Source: Euptelea pleiosperma
Lineage: Eukaryota > Streptophyta > Magnoliopsida > Ranunculales > Eupteleaceae
Assembly (NCBI GenBank): GCA_035048495.1
Contig: CM068551.1
Location: 13,952,248 to 14,016,247 of the forward strand
Reading direction: 5' to 3'
DNA length: 64,000 bases
Shown here: positions 43,455 to 55,087 of the stretch, in pieces
Layout of the letters: every line of letters begins with the position of its first letter
Numbering within the stretch: the first letter of the stretch is position 1
The notes under the pieces: generated by a model
What the model was told of the DNA's origin: nothing
Databases searched by the model: none
The model's input: only the letters and a program-made list of their open reading frames with translations
Program-made: the position numbers and the translations under genes

Positions 43455-46400
43455 CTAGTTGGTGCACAAGTGCGTTGCACGTGGAGAGTTAGAGTTTGAC
43501 TGAGAATAAGCTTATTTTGCGAGTAATTAATAAACTTTTCTTAACTGTTTTAAGATTGAGTTGACGATTTCTTTTATTTATTTTTATTTTTTTATTTTTA
43601 ACTTGTCCAGTTAGATTTACCACAAGATTGTAGGTTTCCAAGTCTGAAAAGTATAACCAATCAACTAACCATTTGCCAAAACCAGCAATTTTATGATCGA
43701 TGTCCAGTTGGAACTCCAGTTTCTAACAAAGTGATGTTTTGGGTCTTCTAAGATTTTTCTATTTTGTTTCCAGTATTCTTTCTTAATCTGCTTTTTTAAG
43801 CAGTACTGATGGGTATGTTTTCAGGTTATGAAATGTGATTATGGCTAATTTTTCCATTTGTTAGTCCCCTTAGTTTCTCTTCGTTTTTTCTCGGTTCTAG
43901 CGAGGATTATATTATCTGAACTTGTCTCATACTAAGAAAGTGTTGGAACCTTAAATACCCTTTCTTCATGGATTTTTTCTGTTATTGCTTCTATGGAAAT
44001 TGATTCTAGTGTAACAAAGTAGATGAATTGTCGCTGATCTTCTCGCAAAAGGTTTAATATGTTACTATTAGAATTATCTAGATTTGATCTTCACCAATAG
44101 TCCCTCTCCACTTATATATAAACACCAAAACACCGAAGAAAAAGAACATGTTTTTATGCAAGAAATGTCAATGATCAACTTCCATGAGAACTCATAATGT
44201 GGTAGTGGAAATCGGTTGTTCTAAATGCCACATTATGGTGGTGGGGTGAGGTGGTTCAAGTCATTGAGGCAAATTCGCTTCTCCTACCTTTACCATAGGG
44301 CCATGTTGATGCGCCGGCTACATTCAGGAACTGGGGCAATCCTATTGATAGAGAAAGACCAGAGAATTGTCATGATCTAATTTCCTAAGTATAAGAGGAT
44401 GGTTGTCCCAGAGTAGCAACTGATTTCATCTTTTCTTGTGACACTGAGAACAAGTCCTTCTGTTTTTACTTAGTTTGTTGAGTTTGTCTACATATACATA
44501 TATGTGAAGTAGTGAGATTGAGGTAGAAAAAAGAGAGATTCTTAGATGTAAAAAAATTCTCAGATGTACTAAAAATAAATTTGTGAATCTAAGTAAGGAA
44601 GTTCATTAAATTTTTCTATAGTTGCTTTCAATCTTAAAATGATTCTTTTAAGTGTTAACTTTCACCCTGCCATAAGTTGCAAAAATTGGTTTCTGTTTTA
44701 GAATGGTTAATATCTCTACATCTCATGAATTTGAACTGCACAAATTCTCTAATTCTTAAAAAATCAGAAAATGGGATTTCCGTCTACCTTCTCCCATTCC
44801 ATAAATTACGGATATGGGACTTGATCACAGAAAGAGTTGACTAATATCTTATGTAAGAATTCTTCCACTCCCACATACTGAAATTTTACTTGATTCACAA
44901 ATTAAGACAATCATAGAAAGAACAAATCGTCAATACCCCATTGAAGTACACATTATAATACCCCATTGTACACGATTAAATGAGGAAACAAACACACAAA
45001 CCGACACAGATTTTAAAACTGAAAACAAACAAACTAAAGTAATCAAGCGCAACATTTTCAAATCAAGCATGAACTTGAGAGTTCAAAACAAATCAAATAG
45101 TACTGAAATCTTACTTTATTAACAAATTCATATAATCATGGAAGGAGCAAATCGTCAATAGATTTATATGAAGGAGAAGGGGGCAAAACAGTTCATATGA
45201 AGCATGAACTGGAGAACTCAAAAAAGATAAAATAGATTTACGTAAATATGAACATATCAAGAAGCAAGATGGGCCACTCACTTGTGGGGGCGTAGGTAAA
45301 AATCCTCCAATGGGAGCTCTAACAAAAGTGTTGAGCAAAATGTGCAGATCCCAGTCTGTCCTATGGAAGGGAACTGGTTCAAAGCTTCAAATTTGGCTCA
45401 TAACTTGCTGAAGTAGCGAGTGCATAAGAGGCCAATTTACTCCTCCAAATCAATATGGGATCCGCCATGATTGGGTCTCCTACAGCAACATATAGCAAGA
45501 GATTTAGAGAGGTCAACAAAAACTAAGGGAGAAAGATCATCAGTAATTCCTTAGTACAAAAGACATGGGCTTTCTAGATTGAGTTTTATGATAAGAAACT
45601 ACTATTACTAATATGGATCTTAGATGTGACTGAGCTCTAGTGGTTTATGGAGCAGGATTGGAAATGGAGAGAGAGGTAATGGGTGAGTAGGTTCTATTGC
45701 TACTATTTCTAATGGTATGAATTGAAGTAGAGGAAATTCCTCATTGATAAAGCTACTAAGAAATTAACTATCTTAGCCTTCCACCATGTGTCATACATTA
45801 TTAAAAGGGCAATACGAATTTGAAAACTATGAGTTCACAACATGCACGTTAAATTGAATTATTGATTATAATATAATTCAGTAGGAACTTTATCCTTCTC
45901 ACCTTCTTTGGTAAAAATTTCTTTGTTTTTCTTGCTGATAAACCCATTTCATCTTAGTTACTGTTGTTCGTATGCTTTTCATATTCATTAATTAAGTGAG
46001 GAATTTGATCGACTTTCCAAATATTTAAATTGCTTATCTACCCTTTGCTCTTCATGCTGTATTTTAGGGCATGCGCCTGGGTGAATGATGGGGAGGGGAA
46101 GTGAGAGATGGCATGTCTTCAATATAATTTACCCTGCACATTATCCTTAATTTGCAAGATCTGGCGACATTCGAGGCGTCAGAGTCATTTTAGAGACATT
46201 TGGTTTTTCATCCTGTACTATGTTTTTGGTTTTAATAAATAGTTGTGCTCAACTCATCAGTTGCCCTAAGTCACAAAATAACATTTTAAAATAGTTAATT
46301 GTCATTGAAAGGACTCTTTTTATTTGATTTAATTAGTCAGGATATTTGAGTTGATTTAGTCAAGATGTTTGATGAAACGTAAAAATGATGTGCTGCATGT

Positions 46401-46499
46401 TTTCATGTTTTATCACAAAATTCATCTTATTGTCTGTAAGAAAAACTAAACCATGATCAGTGTATTATTTGCAAATATGGTCAGTGGATTAATTTGTTT

Positions 46500-46711
46500 T
46501 TTGAAAAACGAACACTTTCCTCCCTGTGCATTGGCCTGAAGGGATAGTTGGGCGGAAAATGGTCATGACAAAGAATGCCAATAGGGCTCGTGATCGTCGC
46601 CTGCCAGTGGAAGATGTCCTCCCCAACAGGTCCATCACTGCAAGATGTTGGAGTATCCCTCGGCAAAACCCTAAAGCCCCTTTTGAATTCTTTTGCTAGC
46701 CATGATGCTTT
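46500..46711 (-). pseudogene. Captured ubiquitin-conjugating enzyme (UBC8-11 type) exon
   Basis: The minus strand has an acceptor-like 'ttcatttag', then an ATG giving MASKRIQK, the start of plant UBC8/10-type E2s. A frameshift follows. In the shifted frame comes DTPTSCSDGPVGEDIFHWQA and, after a gap of several residues, HFPPNYPFRPM. This matches E2 residues of roughly 1-65 (DPPTSCSAGPV.EDMFHWQA, HFPPDYPFKPP). The catalytic Cys region is absent. It has a stop in the true frame and an internal deletion, so it is dead. It lies antisense to the plus strand within Helitron H2, in the same orientation as the Helitron. Confidence 0.88.
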
Positions 46712-47689
46712 CCTAAATGAATAAGACATACATATTAGCAAAAGAAAGAAGGAAAACTTCACATGAACAAGGTAATGTGAAAAGTTATAAATAAATTGAC
46801 ACCTAATCGAGGTAATAAAAATAATTTAATGTAAAAATTAGCCAAATTCGAACCATAAGCTCTATAACCTGATGAAGACAACAACTAAATCCGATAAGCA
46901 ACACAAAATAACAATATCAGATCCAAAAAATACAAGGAACTTAGATTCATTTATTAAGTAAACGGGTGAAATTACTAAAAAATGTAGTATATCGAATCTA
47001 GATTGTGGACGAAGAAAGAGAAAGCAGAACATAAAAGCAAATGAAATTATAAACATCGATCTGAATTCTGAAATAGGACGGAAAAACATTCAACACATAC
47101 CTAACAAAATTAATGAAATAGGGATCTTAAAATCCTAGGTTCGGCATGGATCTTAAAAGCACCATCCAAACCATGGACATGGCTTATGCGCTGATATCAG
47201 TCTAATGTTCATTCTTATTCTTTCCTTCAAACATTTGCAATGGGTAAGTTTGTTTTAATGAGATTAGTAAGTCGAGCCTGTGGAGGTAGGTTTTAGCATG
47301 TCTGTGCACTGTTTCTGTATTTGGCATTGTTTAGTGGACTTTGTCCCAAATCTGATGCCAACAGCAGATAATGTTGGCCCCTACCACCTCTGTCCAGTTC
47401 AATGGGCTACAGCCCAATCATACACTGTAGCCGTCTGATCACTGTACCATTTTGATGGCATCTGTCGCCGTTCTATTGATTTTATTTACGTAATATACAG
47501 TGTAAGGCCGGTATCTGCAGGTAGCAAGCATCCAGGGAACATTTTTCAGTAGATCTTTGATCATGACCGTTGAAATTACTATTGTACCATTTTGATTACA
47601 TCTGTAGCCGGTCTAATGATTTTGTTTACGTAATATACAGTGTAGGGTATCTGCACTGTAGCAAGCATACAGGGAACAGTTTTCAGCAG

Positions 47690-47985
47690 AGGTGGGCTAA
47701 ACATCCCTATGGATGTTTGGTCAATTCCTAGGTGGACCTATAAACCCAAAATCCACCTGATCAGTGATTTCTAAGCGTTTGTTGTAGTCCTTTTCATGGG
47801 TTGAATTTAACCGTAGGAATTTGAGCATTATTTACCATTTACCATTATTTGGGTACAAAGATCCAAAGGTTAGTAATCACTAATCATGCTGATTTTTGGT
47901 TTGTAGGTCCATTTAGGGATCGGCCAAACATCCATATATATGGCCAACGTCCTCAAAGAGTAAACCACGTGGCTCATTTTGGGTA
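47690..47985. mobile_element. Foldback MITE, CACGTG-ended family
   Basis: Arms 'ggatgtttggtcaattcctagg' and 'ggtccatttagggatcggccaaacatcc' are inverted. CCACGTGG lies at 47965-47972 in the right end; the left end is eroded. The element lies inside Helitron H2. Confidence 0.65.
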
Positions 47986-48216
47986 GTCAGGGCTTCCCTG
48001 ACCCTCGGTGGTCAGGCAATTAAGTTTTACTCCCACCATCCTGATCCTTCCGAAAATATCTCTGAATCGAGTTGCTGCTGTTGTCCCTCATTGTCATTAT
48101 CCCCACAATAGCAAAAATCAACAGAAAATCCCACATACCAACGCTTTGAGAATAATAAGAGAAATGGAATAGAAATTAAAACAAAAATGAAAATTTGACT
48201 GGGTGGATTTTCTCAT

Positions 48217-48592
48217 GGTTTTAAAAACGGCCGTTTAAACGGTAACGCCCAAGTCCGTTTCCGTTAAAACTGTTTAAACACGTTTTATCGGTTTTGAAAA
48301 AAATGGCCTTTTTTTGTTTTAACGGCCGTTAAAATCGTTTAAACAGCCCTTTAATTCTGAAAATTTTGTGAAAAAAAAAGGCCGTTAAATCCGTTTAATT
48401 TCCGTTAAAATCCGTTAAATTTCATTTTTTTTTTAAATTTCAAAATTTGAATTTCACCACCATTTTTTCCGTTTTTTTCCGTTAAAATCGTTAAAACCCG
48501 TAAAATTCCATTTTTGCCCCTGGCCATTTCAATCCGTTTAAACGGTAACGCCCCCAGTCCGTTTAACCTTTAAAACGGCCTCCTTTAAACCT
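48217..48592. repeat. CCGTTTAAAC-rich repeat, complete copy
   Basis: 376 bp, starting 'ggttttaaaaacggccgttt' and ending 'aacggcctcctttaaacct'. It is flanked by near-identical direct repeats 'tggattttctcat' and 'tggattttcttac' (48204-48216 and 48593-48605). The interior is the same series of degenerate CCGTTAAAATCCGTTT units as at 30704-31123. Confidence 0.85.
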
Positions 48593-48784
48593 TGGATTTT
48601 CTTACAACCTTTTGGGCAGAAACAGGGTCATACCGTCGTAGACATGCTCCAGAGCCGCCGCTTTGAGGGTCTGAAACAACATCTCCGCAGCATTCAAGGA
48701 TACTCAGCTACTCCTTACTGAGGTGGCACAGAGGAGACGTTTTCATTGTAGGAGACATTATAAAAAAGGGAAGGTTGAGTTCGC

Positions 48785-49134
48785 GTGACCAACATTTTTT
48801 ACCAACACTTTTGACCAACACCTTGGTCTACCCTCATAGAAGATGAATCAATGGGTGATTTTTGGGGAGGATGATCTCCTCAGCATATAAATCACCCCAA
48901 CAAAAAATCAGCCCATTCTGAAATTTCTAACCCCATTAAATGTGGTTTGCAATTTACACGGTAAAAATCGACGGCCCATAATTCTTCAGCTTCTAAACCA
49001 GTCTATGAATATCATAATGATTTGAATTTTTGTGAGGATGATCTCCCCACCATAGAGATCATCTTCCCCAAAAATCAGCCATTGATTCATCTTCTATGAG
49101 GGTACACCAAGGTGTTGATAAAAATGTTGGTCAC
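48785..49134. mobile_element. Foldback MITE, 350 bp
   Basis: The ends 'gtgaccaacattttt' and 'aaaaatgttggtcac' are inverted. The arms go on through 'cttggtctaccctcatagaagatgaatcaatgg' and the inverse for about 90 bp. It is related to 8575-8900. Confidence 0.8.
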
Positions 49135-49538
49135 CGGAACCATTAGGAAGAAAAAGAAGGATTCCGAAGAGAGAGATTTGTGAAGAGAGAACAACTTGCT
49201 AACGTGGCACCCTGGGAGAAGAGGAAGAGACGCCTGGGATGGGAGGAGATGGAGAGACGCTTTGGGGGTAACTGAGAGACATTAGTTTTGGTTATAAAAT
49301 GTCTAAAAGGCCCTAAATGTTTTACTTATGATACTTAAAAGGAAGAATGGTTTTTTGGGAAGAAACCAATAAGATGAAGAGAACGCCATGTCATCGGGGC
49401 TCTGCGTTAGTATAGAAGTATAGATAGATAGATATATAGACTGTACAAGATGTGAAGAGTATAGTCGGTAAAATAGGGAAAAAATCAAGGATAAAATAGG
49501 AAAAAAAAGTTTTTTCAGAATACTGACATTTAGAAGTA

Positions 49539-51540
49539 CTAGTAGGTGCACACATGCGTTGCACGTGGATAGTTAGAGTTGGACTGAGGATATGTACATT
49601 AATGAATTTTATAAGAGGGCCGAGAGTAAATTCACATTCGTGTTTTTAGAAGTACGATGTTAGACGAGCAAAAAGTTTCAACGCATCAAAAGGAAAAACA
49701 TCTGCCCTTGAATGTTTTAATGCATTAAGGTCGAAGGAAAGTACATCAATACTTAAAATCTTGAATGTCAAAGAATTGGGATTAAGCTAATAACGATCCC
49801 CAAAGATTGAATGTATAAAATTAACTTCGTTTTCTACTCCCCTAATCAAATTAATTATTTTTCAGTTGCAATCACTTCATCAACGAGTAGTCAATCCAAC
49901 TTTGACGATGAGTTCTCCAGGTAATTATTCTTTAACCAGGATTCTTCCTTTGGTGGGCAATTCTAACCACCTGATGTATGGACTTCAAGTTATTATTATA
50001 AAACCAGATAAAAAAGATTATCAGTTGAGATCTAGTGAACCTCACAATGCAAATTTTGGGCTTATCACATTGTATCGCATTTGGCTCCTATTAGTCTCTA
50101 TAATATTGGTAGATTTTTCTTACTTATTTTGTAATTTCTAAAAACTCGAAGAAACAAGAATTTGTCGAAAATGGCTCCTAAGTTACCATTGTAATCCAAA
50201 TTATCTTAAAATGATTTACATGTAGATACCCGCCGAAAAAGAAAAAAAATAACCCGCACAATCGTAGCAAAGTTTATACTTTATGCATAAATTATAATTA
50301 ACTTCTTCAAAGCCTACAAGATTAATCTAATTTTCTCTACAACACAAACCATGTAACCTTTCAACATATCTATGGTAATTAATACCAAGAAGACCAGCTC
50401 TCACCTATCAACATGATCCCTCTAATTCCTCTTTTCCTCAATTCCTTTAGAAGGAACAGAAAGAGGCTCAAACTTACTGAAACCCTATAAGCTGAGATAA
50501 CAGATAATGCAAAGAAGCATAAAAGAGCAAAGGTATGGAGAATCAAAGCCACATTCACTATACTGCAGAACCTTCCATAGGAACTACTAGCTTCACTCCA
50601 TGAGATAGTCCTATCACCATTGTAAACCAAGTATCTCTACAACTACAGCCCCTGATGTTACCATTAAATAAGATACAACTTGCTCAAAAACACCCACCAC
50701 CCAAAAAGAAGATTAAGACAAGCAAAAAAGAAAAAAAAATATGAGTAAATATATTGATGCTAAGCATCAATGAACCTGGTGCTGCCTTCACCCCACAACA
50801 TATGCGATCGTGGCTGATTATGCATTAATTCACATTCTATAATTCTACATAGTATGTATGAGTCATATATTCATATCACAATATCCACGCCAATCATCTA
50901 GGTGACTTAAGCACACAATATAGAGTTAAAACTTTGATGGCTGAAAACAAATTGTGGCTGTAAGGACAATTACAAAAAAAAAAGTGACTGTAAGAACAAC
51001 GACAGTACACCAGCAGCATATCTGTAGCCATTGCATACATCTGAGGAGTGTGATACATCCAATTGTATTCATCAGAATGCGATGCGGTAGGAGTAAGGAA
51101 TGGGTGGGACCCCAATAAAATGGTAGATCCCACCCACTGCATGTATGCCTCATATGGTATTCAATTGTATTCTAAGTGAACAACATAACGGATTGATGAA
51201 AATTCGTTAGCATTCATGGGTCAAATTTATGAGTTAAGGTGCACTAATAATGAACATTTTATTTGTAAAATTAAAAATATATTAATTTTTAAATTTATAA
51301 ATTAGAAACTTTATACTTAACCATTGAATTTGATGATCAATAAGACTATTAAATTTGAGAATATTTGTGGGTTCATTCATACATAAGATTCGAATTTTTT
51401 TGGAGTATACAAATTTTATTTTTAAAAATGTTTTAAAAAAATTTTTTACACGTCAACCCAAATAATGTCAAGTCAAATGAAAATGTTTAAAAGGATGGAA
51501 CAATTTTTCTAAATATAATCTAAAAGGGTGAAAGAAATTT
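49539..51540 (-). mobile_element. Helitron H3, 3' part, with captured CASP-like exon
   Basis: The 3' end on the minus strand, at 49539, has a CACGTGCAACGCATGTG hairpin, then TGCACCTACTAG, followed by T. The body runs to higher coordinates. It includes the CASP-like exon and the 3' UTR shared with H1. I could not find its 5' end, so the right boundary given is arbitrary. Other contents: a segment at about 49866-49925 with a donor-like CCAG/GTAATT, and AT-rich DNA (50650-51540) without a gene. Confidence 0.55.
50400..50640 (-). pseudogene. Captured CASP-like (UPF0497) last exon
   Basis: The minus strand encodes [24 protein letters not shown], then [16 protein letters not shown]. This fits the end of a Casparian-strip-membrane-protein-like (CASPL) protein: the extracellular W/C-containing loop and the fourth membrane helix ending in ISAYR. 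A single-base frame change follows RV; in the other frame [18 protein letters not shown] comes next, then a stop, as in CASPL C-termini. Only the last exon is present. A donor/acceptor-like border lies at about 50640. The call rests on remembered family features. Confidence 0.65.
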
Positions 51541-52234
51541 AGATTGACATATTTTTATGGGTTTTTCTGTGCTTTGGCCATTACTCAAAAATCTAACCCA
51601 TTGCTAAATGTGGTTGTCTCCCCACTTATACCCCCTCTTATAGGCTTCAATAAAGAAGGGCACGTGGATCTGAGGCTCTCACACTCGATTTTGGCAAATG
51701 CTTTGATGGGTATAAGGAATCAGATATTATATCGGATATCTAATAAGTTAATTGAATTCGAATTTGAATATCAATTCAAAATATCATCAGATATCGAATC
51801 GAATTCAGATATATCGAATTTTTTCTCTGGATTTGGATTCTAATATTCTTATATTTGATTTGATCTAAAAAAAATAAAAAAATCCCTTTACTAACCTACT
51901 TAGGTGTATAGGCTAGGAATTTTCATTTGATTCTTAATGCCAAGCTAAAAAAAAAGAGAGAGAGAACAAAAAAAATATAAAAACCAACAAAAAAAACACC
52001 ACCATTAAATCAACTGAAAACACCACTATTATATCTACTCACTGCACATATATAAGTCATACACACTTATACGTATGTGTACATAAGCAGGTCTTCAAAA
52101 CATGACCTTCTGTAACACGTGCGTAGAAGTCGCATCCATGCATATTCCTTTTCTTTTTTTAGGTTTTTCTATATCTACACGTGCGTAGATATTGGTTTTT
52201 TCTACGAACAATATCTACAGAGTAGTTCCCTAAG
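51541..52234. other. Repeat fragments between Helitron H3 and the DREB gene
   Basis: Bases 51640-51715 match 6300-6410. Bases 51720-51850 are rich in 'atatcgaat' and 'gaattcgaat' motifs. Bases 51950-52230 are A-rich with 'acacgtgcgtag' twice (about 52117 and 52178), flanking the 3' side of the DREB gene and probably including its 3' UTR. No gene. Confidence 0.4.
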
Positions 52235-52810
52235 CTAGTAAAGATCATGGGACCAAGATAATTGAAGAGCATCCCAACTCATCAACTCATCATCTCCAAC
52301 CACAAGTTCATGACCTGTCGAAATTCCAGTACCCTCCAGCGTAAGAAAATCACTTCCAACTGTCATTTCTGACCACACAGAATTTATTTCCTCCACTGGC
52401 AGACTTGGTACCAAATCACTACCCCAGGCCCAGAATCCTCCTCCTTCCATTAAATTCTCAACGCTCACTGGAGAGCTTGTACTTGACTCACTTGGTACCA
52501 AATGATCAATCACCTGTGTCTTTCCCACGTAGAATTCCGGCAAATTTAGTTTCGCTGATAGTCCGTAAAGCTTGCGAGCGGCTTCATCGTATGCAACTGC
52601 TGCTTCCAACGACGTGTTGAAGGTACCTAGCCAAAGTCGCGCACCACGATCTGGTTCACGAATTTCGGCTACCCATTTGCCCCATGTCCTCTGTCTGACT
52701 CCTCTGTAGGTACAGAGAGCGTTCTCTGGACCTCCTTTCCCTCTCATGCAACCCTTTCTTGTTCCCTTTCTAAGGGATTTCTTCCCTCCCCTCTTCACTC
52801 CCATCTCCAT
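52235..52810 (-). CDS. DREB2-like: DREB2-type AP2/ERF transcription factor
   Basis: 191 residues, single exon. The basic N-terminus [27 protein letters not shown] is the nuclear-signal/CMIII-like region of DREB group A-2. One AP2 domain covers about 35-92, with [25 protein letters not shown] and [15 protein letters not shown], ending in LNLPEF. It has Val at domain position 14 and Glu at 19 (V47 and E52), as in DREB rather than ERF proteins, so DRE (A/GCCGAC) binding is expected. The C-terminus is acidic ([24 protein letters not shown]), a possible activation region. It is shorter than DREB2A/B, close to the smaller members of the group. I see no Ser/Thr-rich negative regulatory domain. No other gene is adjacent. 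Confidence 0.93.
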   Translation of the reverse strand: MEMGVKRGGKKSLRKGTRKGCMRGKGGPENALCTYRGVRQRTWGKWVAEIREPDRGARLWLGTFNTSLEAAVAYDEAARKLYGLSAKLNLPEFYVGKTQVIDHLVPSESSTSSPVSVENLMEGGGFWAWGSDLVPSLPVEEINSVWSEMTVGSDFLTLEGTGISTGHELVVGDDELMSWDALQLSWSHDLY

Positions 52811-53300
52811 GCCTTAGAAAAAAAATCCTCTCTTCCTAAAAGGGAGATCTTAAGATGCTAAATATGGGGATGAAGGTGGCAAGCCTTTTTGTCATCTAGG
52901 ACTAGGAGAGGAAAGTTGAGTGGCGTGCTTTTATGCCAAATAAGCAAACTTGGATCCCTTACATCCTAGGATGATCAGCACGTGTAGAGATTCTAGATTA
53001 AATGAGATTTCTTGGCAACTTGTGCACATGCCACGTGTCACTCAAATAAACAATAGGTTAATGGGCTTTCTTGGCAACTTGTATATATGACACGTGTCAC
53101 TTAGTACACCTGACTAATGCTTTTGTACTCTTTGCCTTACTTTTTGCATTGATGCCACGTGTCACTCGATTACACCTGGCTAAGGCGTTTTGTACGGAAC
53201 CTTCAGGAGTTCGGTTTTTCTTATCTTTGCGGCTCCTTAAAGAGGGACACCATGCTACATGGACTTCCTCGAGTCCGAATTTCATGTCCCAGGTGGAGTA
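52811..53300 (-). promoter_or_regulatory. Promoter of the DREB2-like gene with repeated ABRE/G-box sites
   Basis: Four ACGTG cores lie upstream of the start: GCACGTGTAG 52978, CCACGTGTCA 53031, CACGTGTCAC 53091 and CCACGTGTCAC 53155. The middle ones sit in imperfect tandem repeats ('tcttggcaacttgt..ca.gtgtcac' at about 53009 and 53067). A TATA-like 'cataaaag' on the minus strand (52928-52935) lies about 120 bp before the ATG. ABRE cores of this type are bound by bZIP factors in ABA and drought responses. The ORF at 53097-53285 overlaps this region and is not credible. Confidence 0.65.
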
Positions 53301-53990
53301 TGCTTTAGGCCCACTGACCTTTTGGATGTTTGGTTTACTTATTGATGGATCTACAGATGAAAAAATCAGTTTACTTGGTGATTTATAGCCGTTGGATTTA
53401 ACATTTTAAAATCGATATTCTTAGCCGTTGGATTTGAGAATTGCTTTTTAGATGCTAATATATAACTGTTAGAAATCATCAATCAAGCTAATATTTTGTA
53501 TATAAGTCCATCAATAGGTGGACCAAACATACATAAGATCAGTGGGCCCGAAAATGACCTCAGCATGACATTTTCGGCAGGGGGAGGCTTCAAATTTTGA
53601 AGTCCCTAGGGACATGAAATATTTTCTCGACTTCCTCCCATAGGGAAACTGGCGTTGTAAGTGCTTGGACGTGTCAATATTGGAGTAAAACTGCGCAGTG
53701 TCAAGCGGCGTCGCTGACTGCAGCCAATATGGACCACGTGGCACGCTCTTATAGGATGCTGACAGTATAGATGTTTGGTCAATCCCTATATGTGTTGGAT
53801 TGAAATCATTTTTAAAGGGTTGATTTGTACAGTAGGAATTTGAGCATTATCGACCCTTATTTGGGTACGAAGATAAATTACTAATCAGGTTGATTTTTGG
53901 TTTGTAAGTCCATCTAGGGATTAACCAAACGTCGGTATCCTCTAAGAGTGAACCACGTGGCTCATATTGGTTGCAGTGGGAAAGCTTTAT
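53300..53990. repeat. Two foldback MITEs
   Basis: First, about 53310-53545: 'ggcccactgaccttttggatgtttgg' with the inverse 'ggaccaaacatacataagatcagtgggcc'. Second, 53715-53979: ends 'tgactgcagccaatatggaccacgtggc' and 'ccacgtggctcatattggttgcag', with CCACGTGG at 53734 and 53953. Short unique DNA lies between them (53546-53714). Confidence 0.7.
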
Positions 53991-55087
53991 CCGTGTCATT
54001 GGATTAAAGAGGATAGAGGCCAGATGGGAGTTTTCAAGAAAGTGGGGATTTGGGTGGATCCTTAGATTTCGGAATCACTACAGGAAAGGGCTTTCGTCGT
54101 CATCTAGGGTAGTCTTGGAAACAGGAGGGGGTTGTCAGGTTGGATTTGTCCGGGTAAAGGCTAAACCAAACCCACCCGTAAACCAATTTGGATTTCAATG
54201 GGTCAACCTAAACCCGACTTGCACTTGCACCTAGTGAAACGCACACCCTAGACCGCTAAAACCAGTTTGGTCATTTTGGGGTACTAGATTGAACCCACGC
54301 ACCCTTGCCACCTTGAGTCTAATCCTGGCTCTCGCCATGAATTTACTGAATTCCTATACACAACCGAGAGTAGAAGATACGTTTAGCTTCACTGGCCACT
54401 AGGGACTCATCAAAGTATGAGTCCATGGACTCCATACACTTGCTAGCTAATACTGGATAGCTAATTTCTTTTGATCAGCTGAGTACCGAGCAAAAATGAC
54501 TTACTTTATTAACATCAGCAACAGCAGCACCCAGTGACGGAGATGCATCATATGGATAATCGTGCACGTGCAGCTAAAGATAATAAATAATTTGCCTAGA
54601 GAGTTCTACATATGCTCTCAAGTTTGCTTGGGCTGAACACGTGTAGGCACCTTGTTCGAAGCCTTTGTTCTGGATATCAAGGTGATGGTTTTCACATGGC
54701 CGATGCCGTAATATATCAAAACAACATGCATAAATGAAATGCATGAAGCAAAGGACATTAATGAAAACACACAGATTCATGATCACTTAAGGGTGTGCTA
54801 TCCATCATACACTTCACTTAGAATTGTCATAAGGATTATAGCAAACTCAGAGCATTAGTGGTACTAGCTTGTTGACCATGGAATGGCCTTGCACTATACA
54901 GAGTGTATTAAGCTTTCATGATCCATTGCTAGTAGTGCTCTTGTTCTAGAGTAAAAGATAAAAGATGTTTTCTCTTCGGATTATTTGGCAATTAATTTTT
55001 TCAAAAATAAAGAGTGGTCACTCGACTTATAAATAAGTAGTAGATCGGAGAGTCATTTTTCCAAATATATTATATGTGAGATGTGCC
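53991..55087. other. Unassigned stretch, possibly including a copia remnant
   Basis: No gene is supported. The ORFs at 53971-54234 and 54574-54786 have no recognisable motif. The last part (about 54850-55087) directly precedes a copia-type polypurine tract and so is likely the 3' internal region of a truncated copia element, but no polyprotein was recognised. Confidence 0.35.

Larger units (their letters stand above)
43455..49538 (-). mobile_element. Non-autonomous Helitron H2 with nested repeats and a captured UBC fragment
   Basis: On the minus strand the 3' end is at 43455: hairpin around CACGTGCAACGCACTTG, then TGCACCAACTAG, followed by T. The 5' end is either about 49424 (TCTATACTTCTATACTAACG, preceded by A) or the outer copy that abuts 49538 (..TTCTAAATGTC..), which has lost its first bases to Helitron H3. 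This double 5' end mirrors that of H1. There is no Rep/helicase ORF. Inside are the UBC fragment (46500-46711), a foldback MITE (about 47690-47985), a CCGTTTAAAC-type repeat (48217-48592) and a foldback MITE (48785-49134). The stretch 43500-46480 and 46780-47690 shows no recognised gene. A short segment at about 45290-45480 (minus) ends in a donor-like CAAG/GTGAGT and may be another captured exon. Confidence 0.72.
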
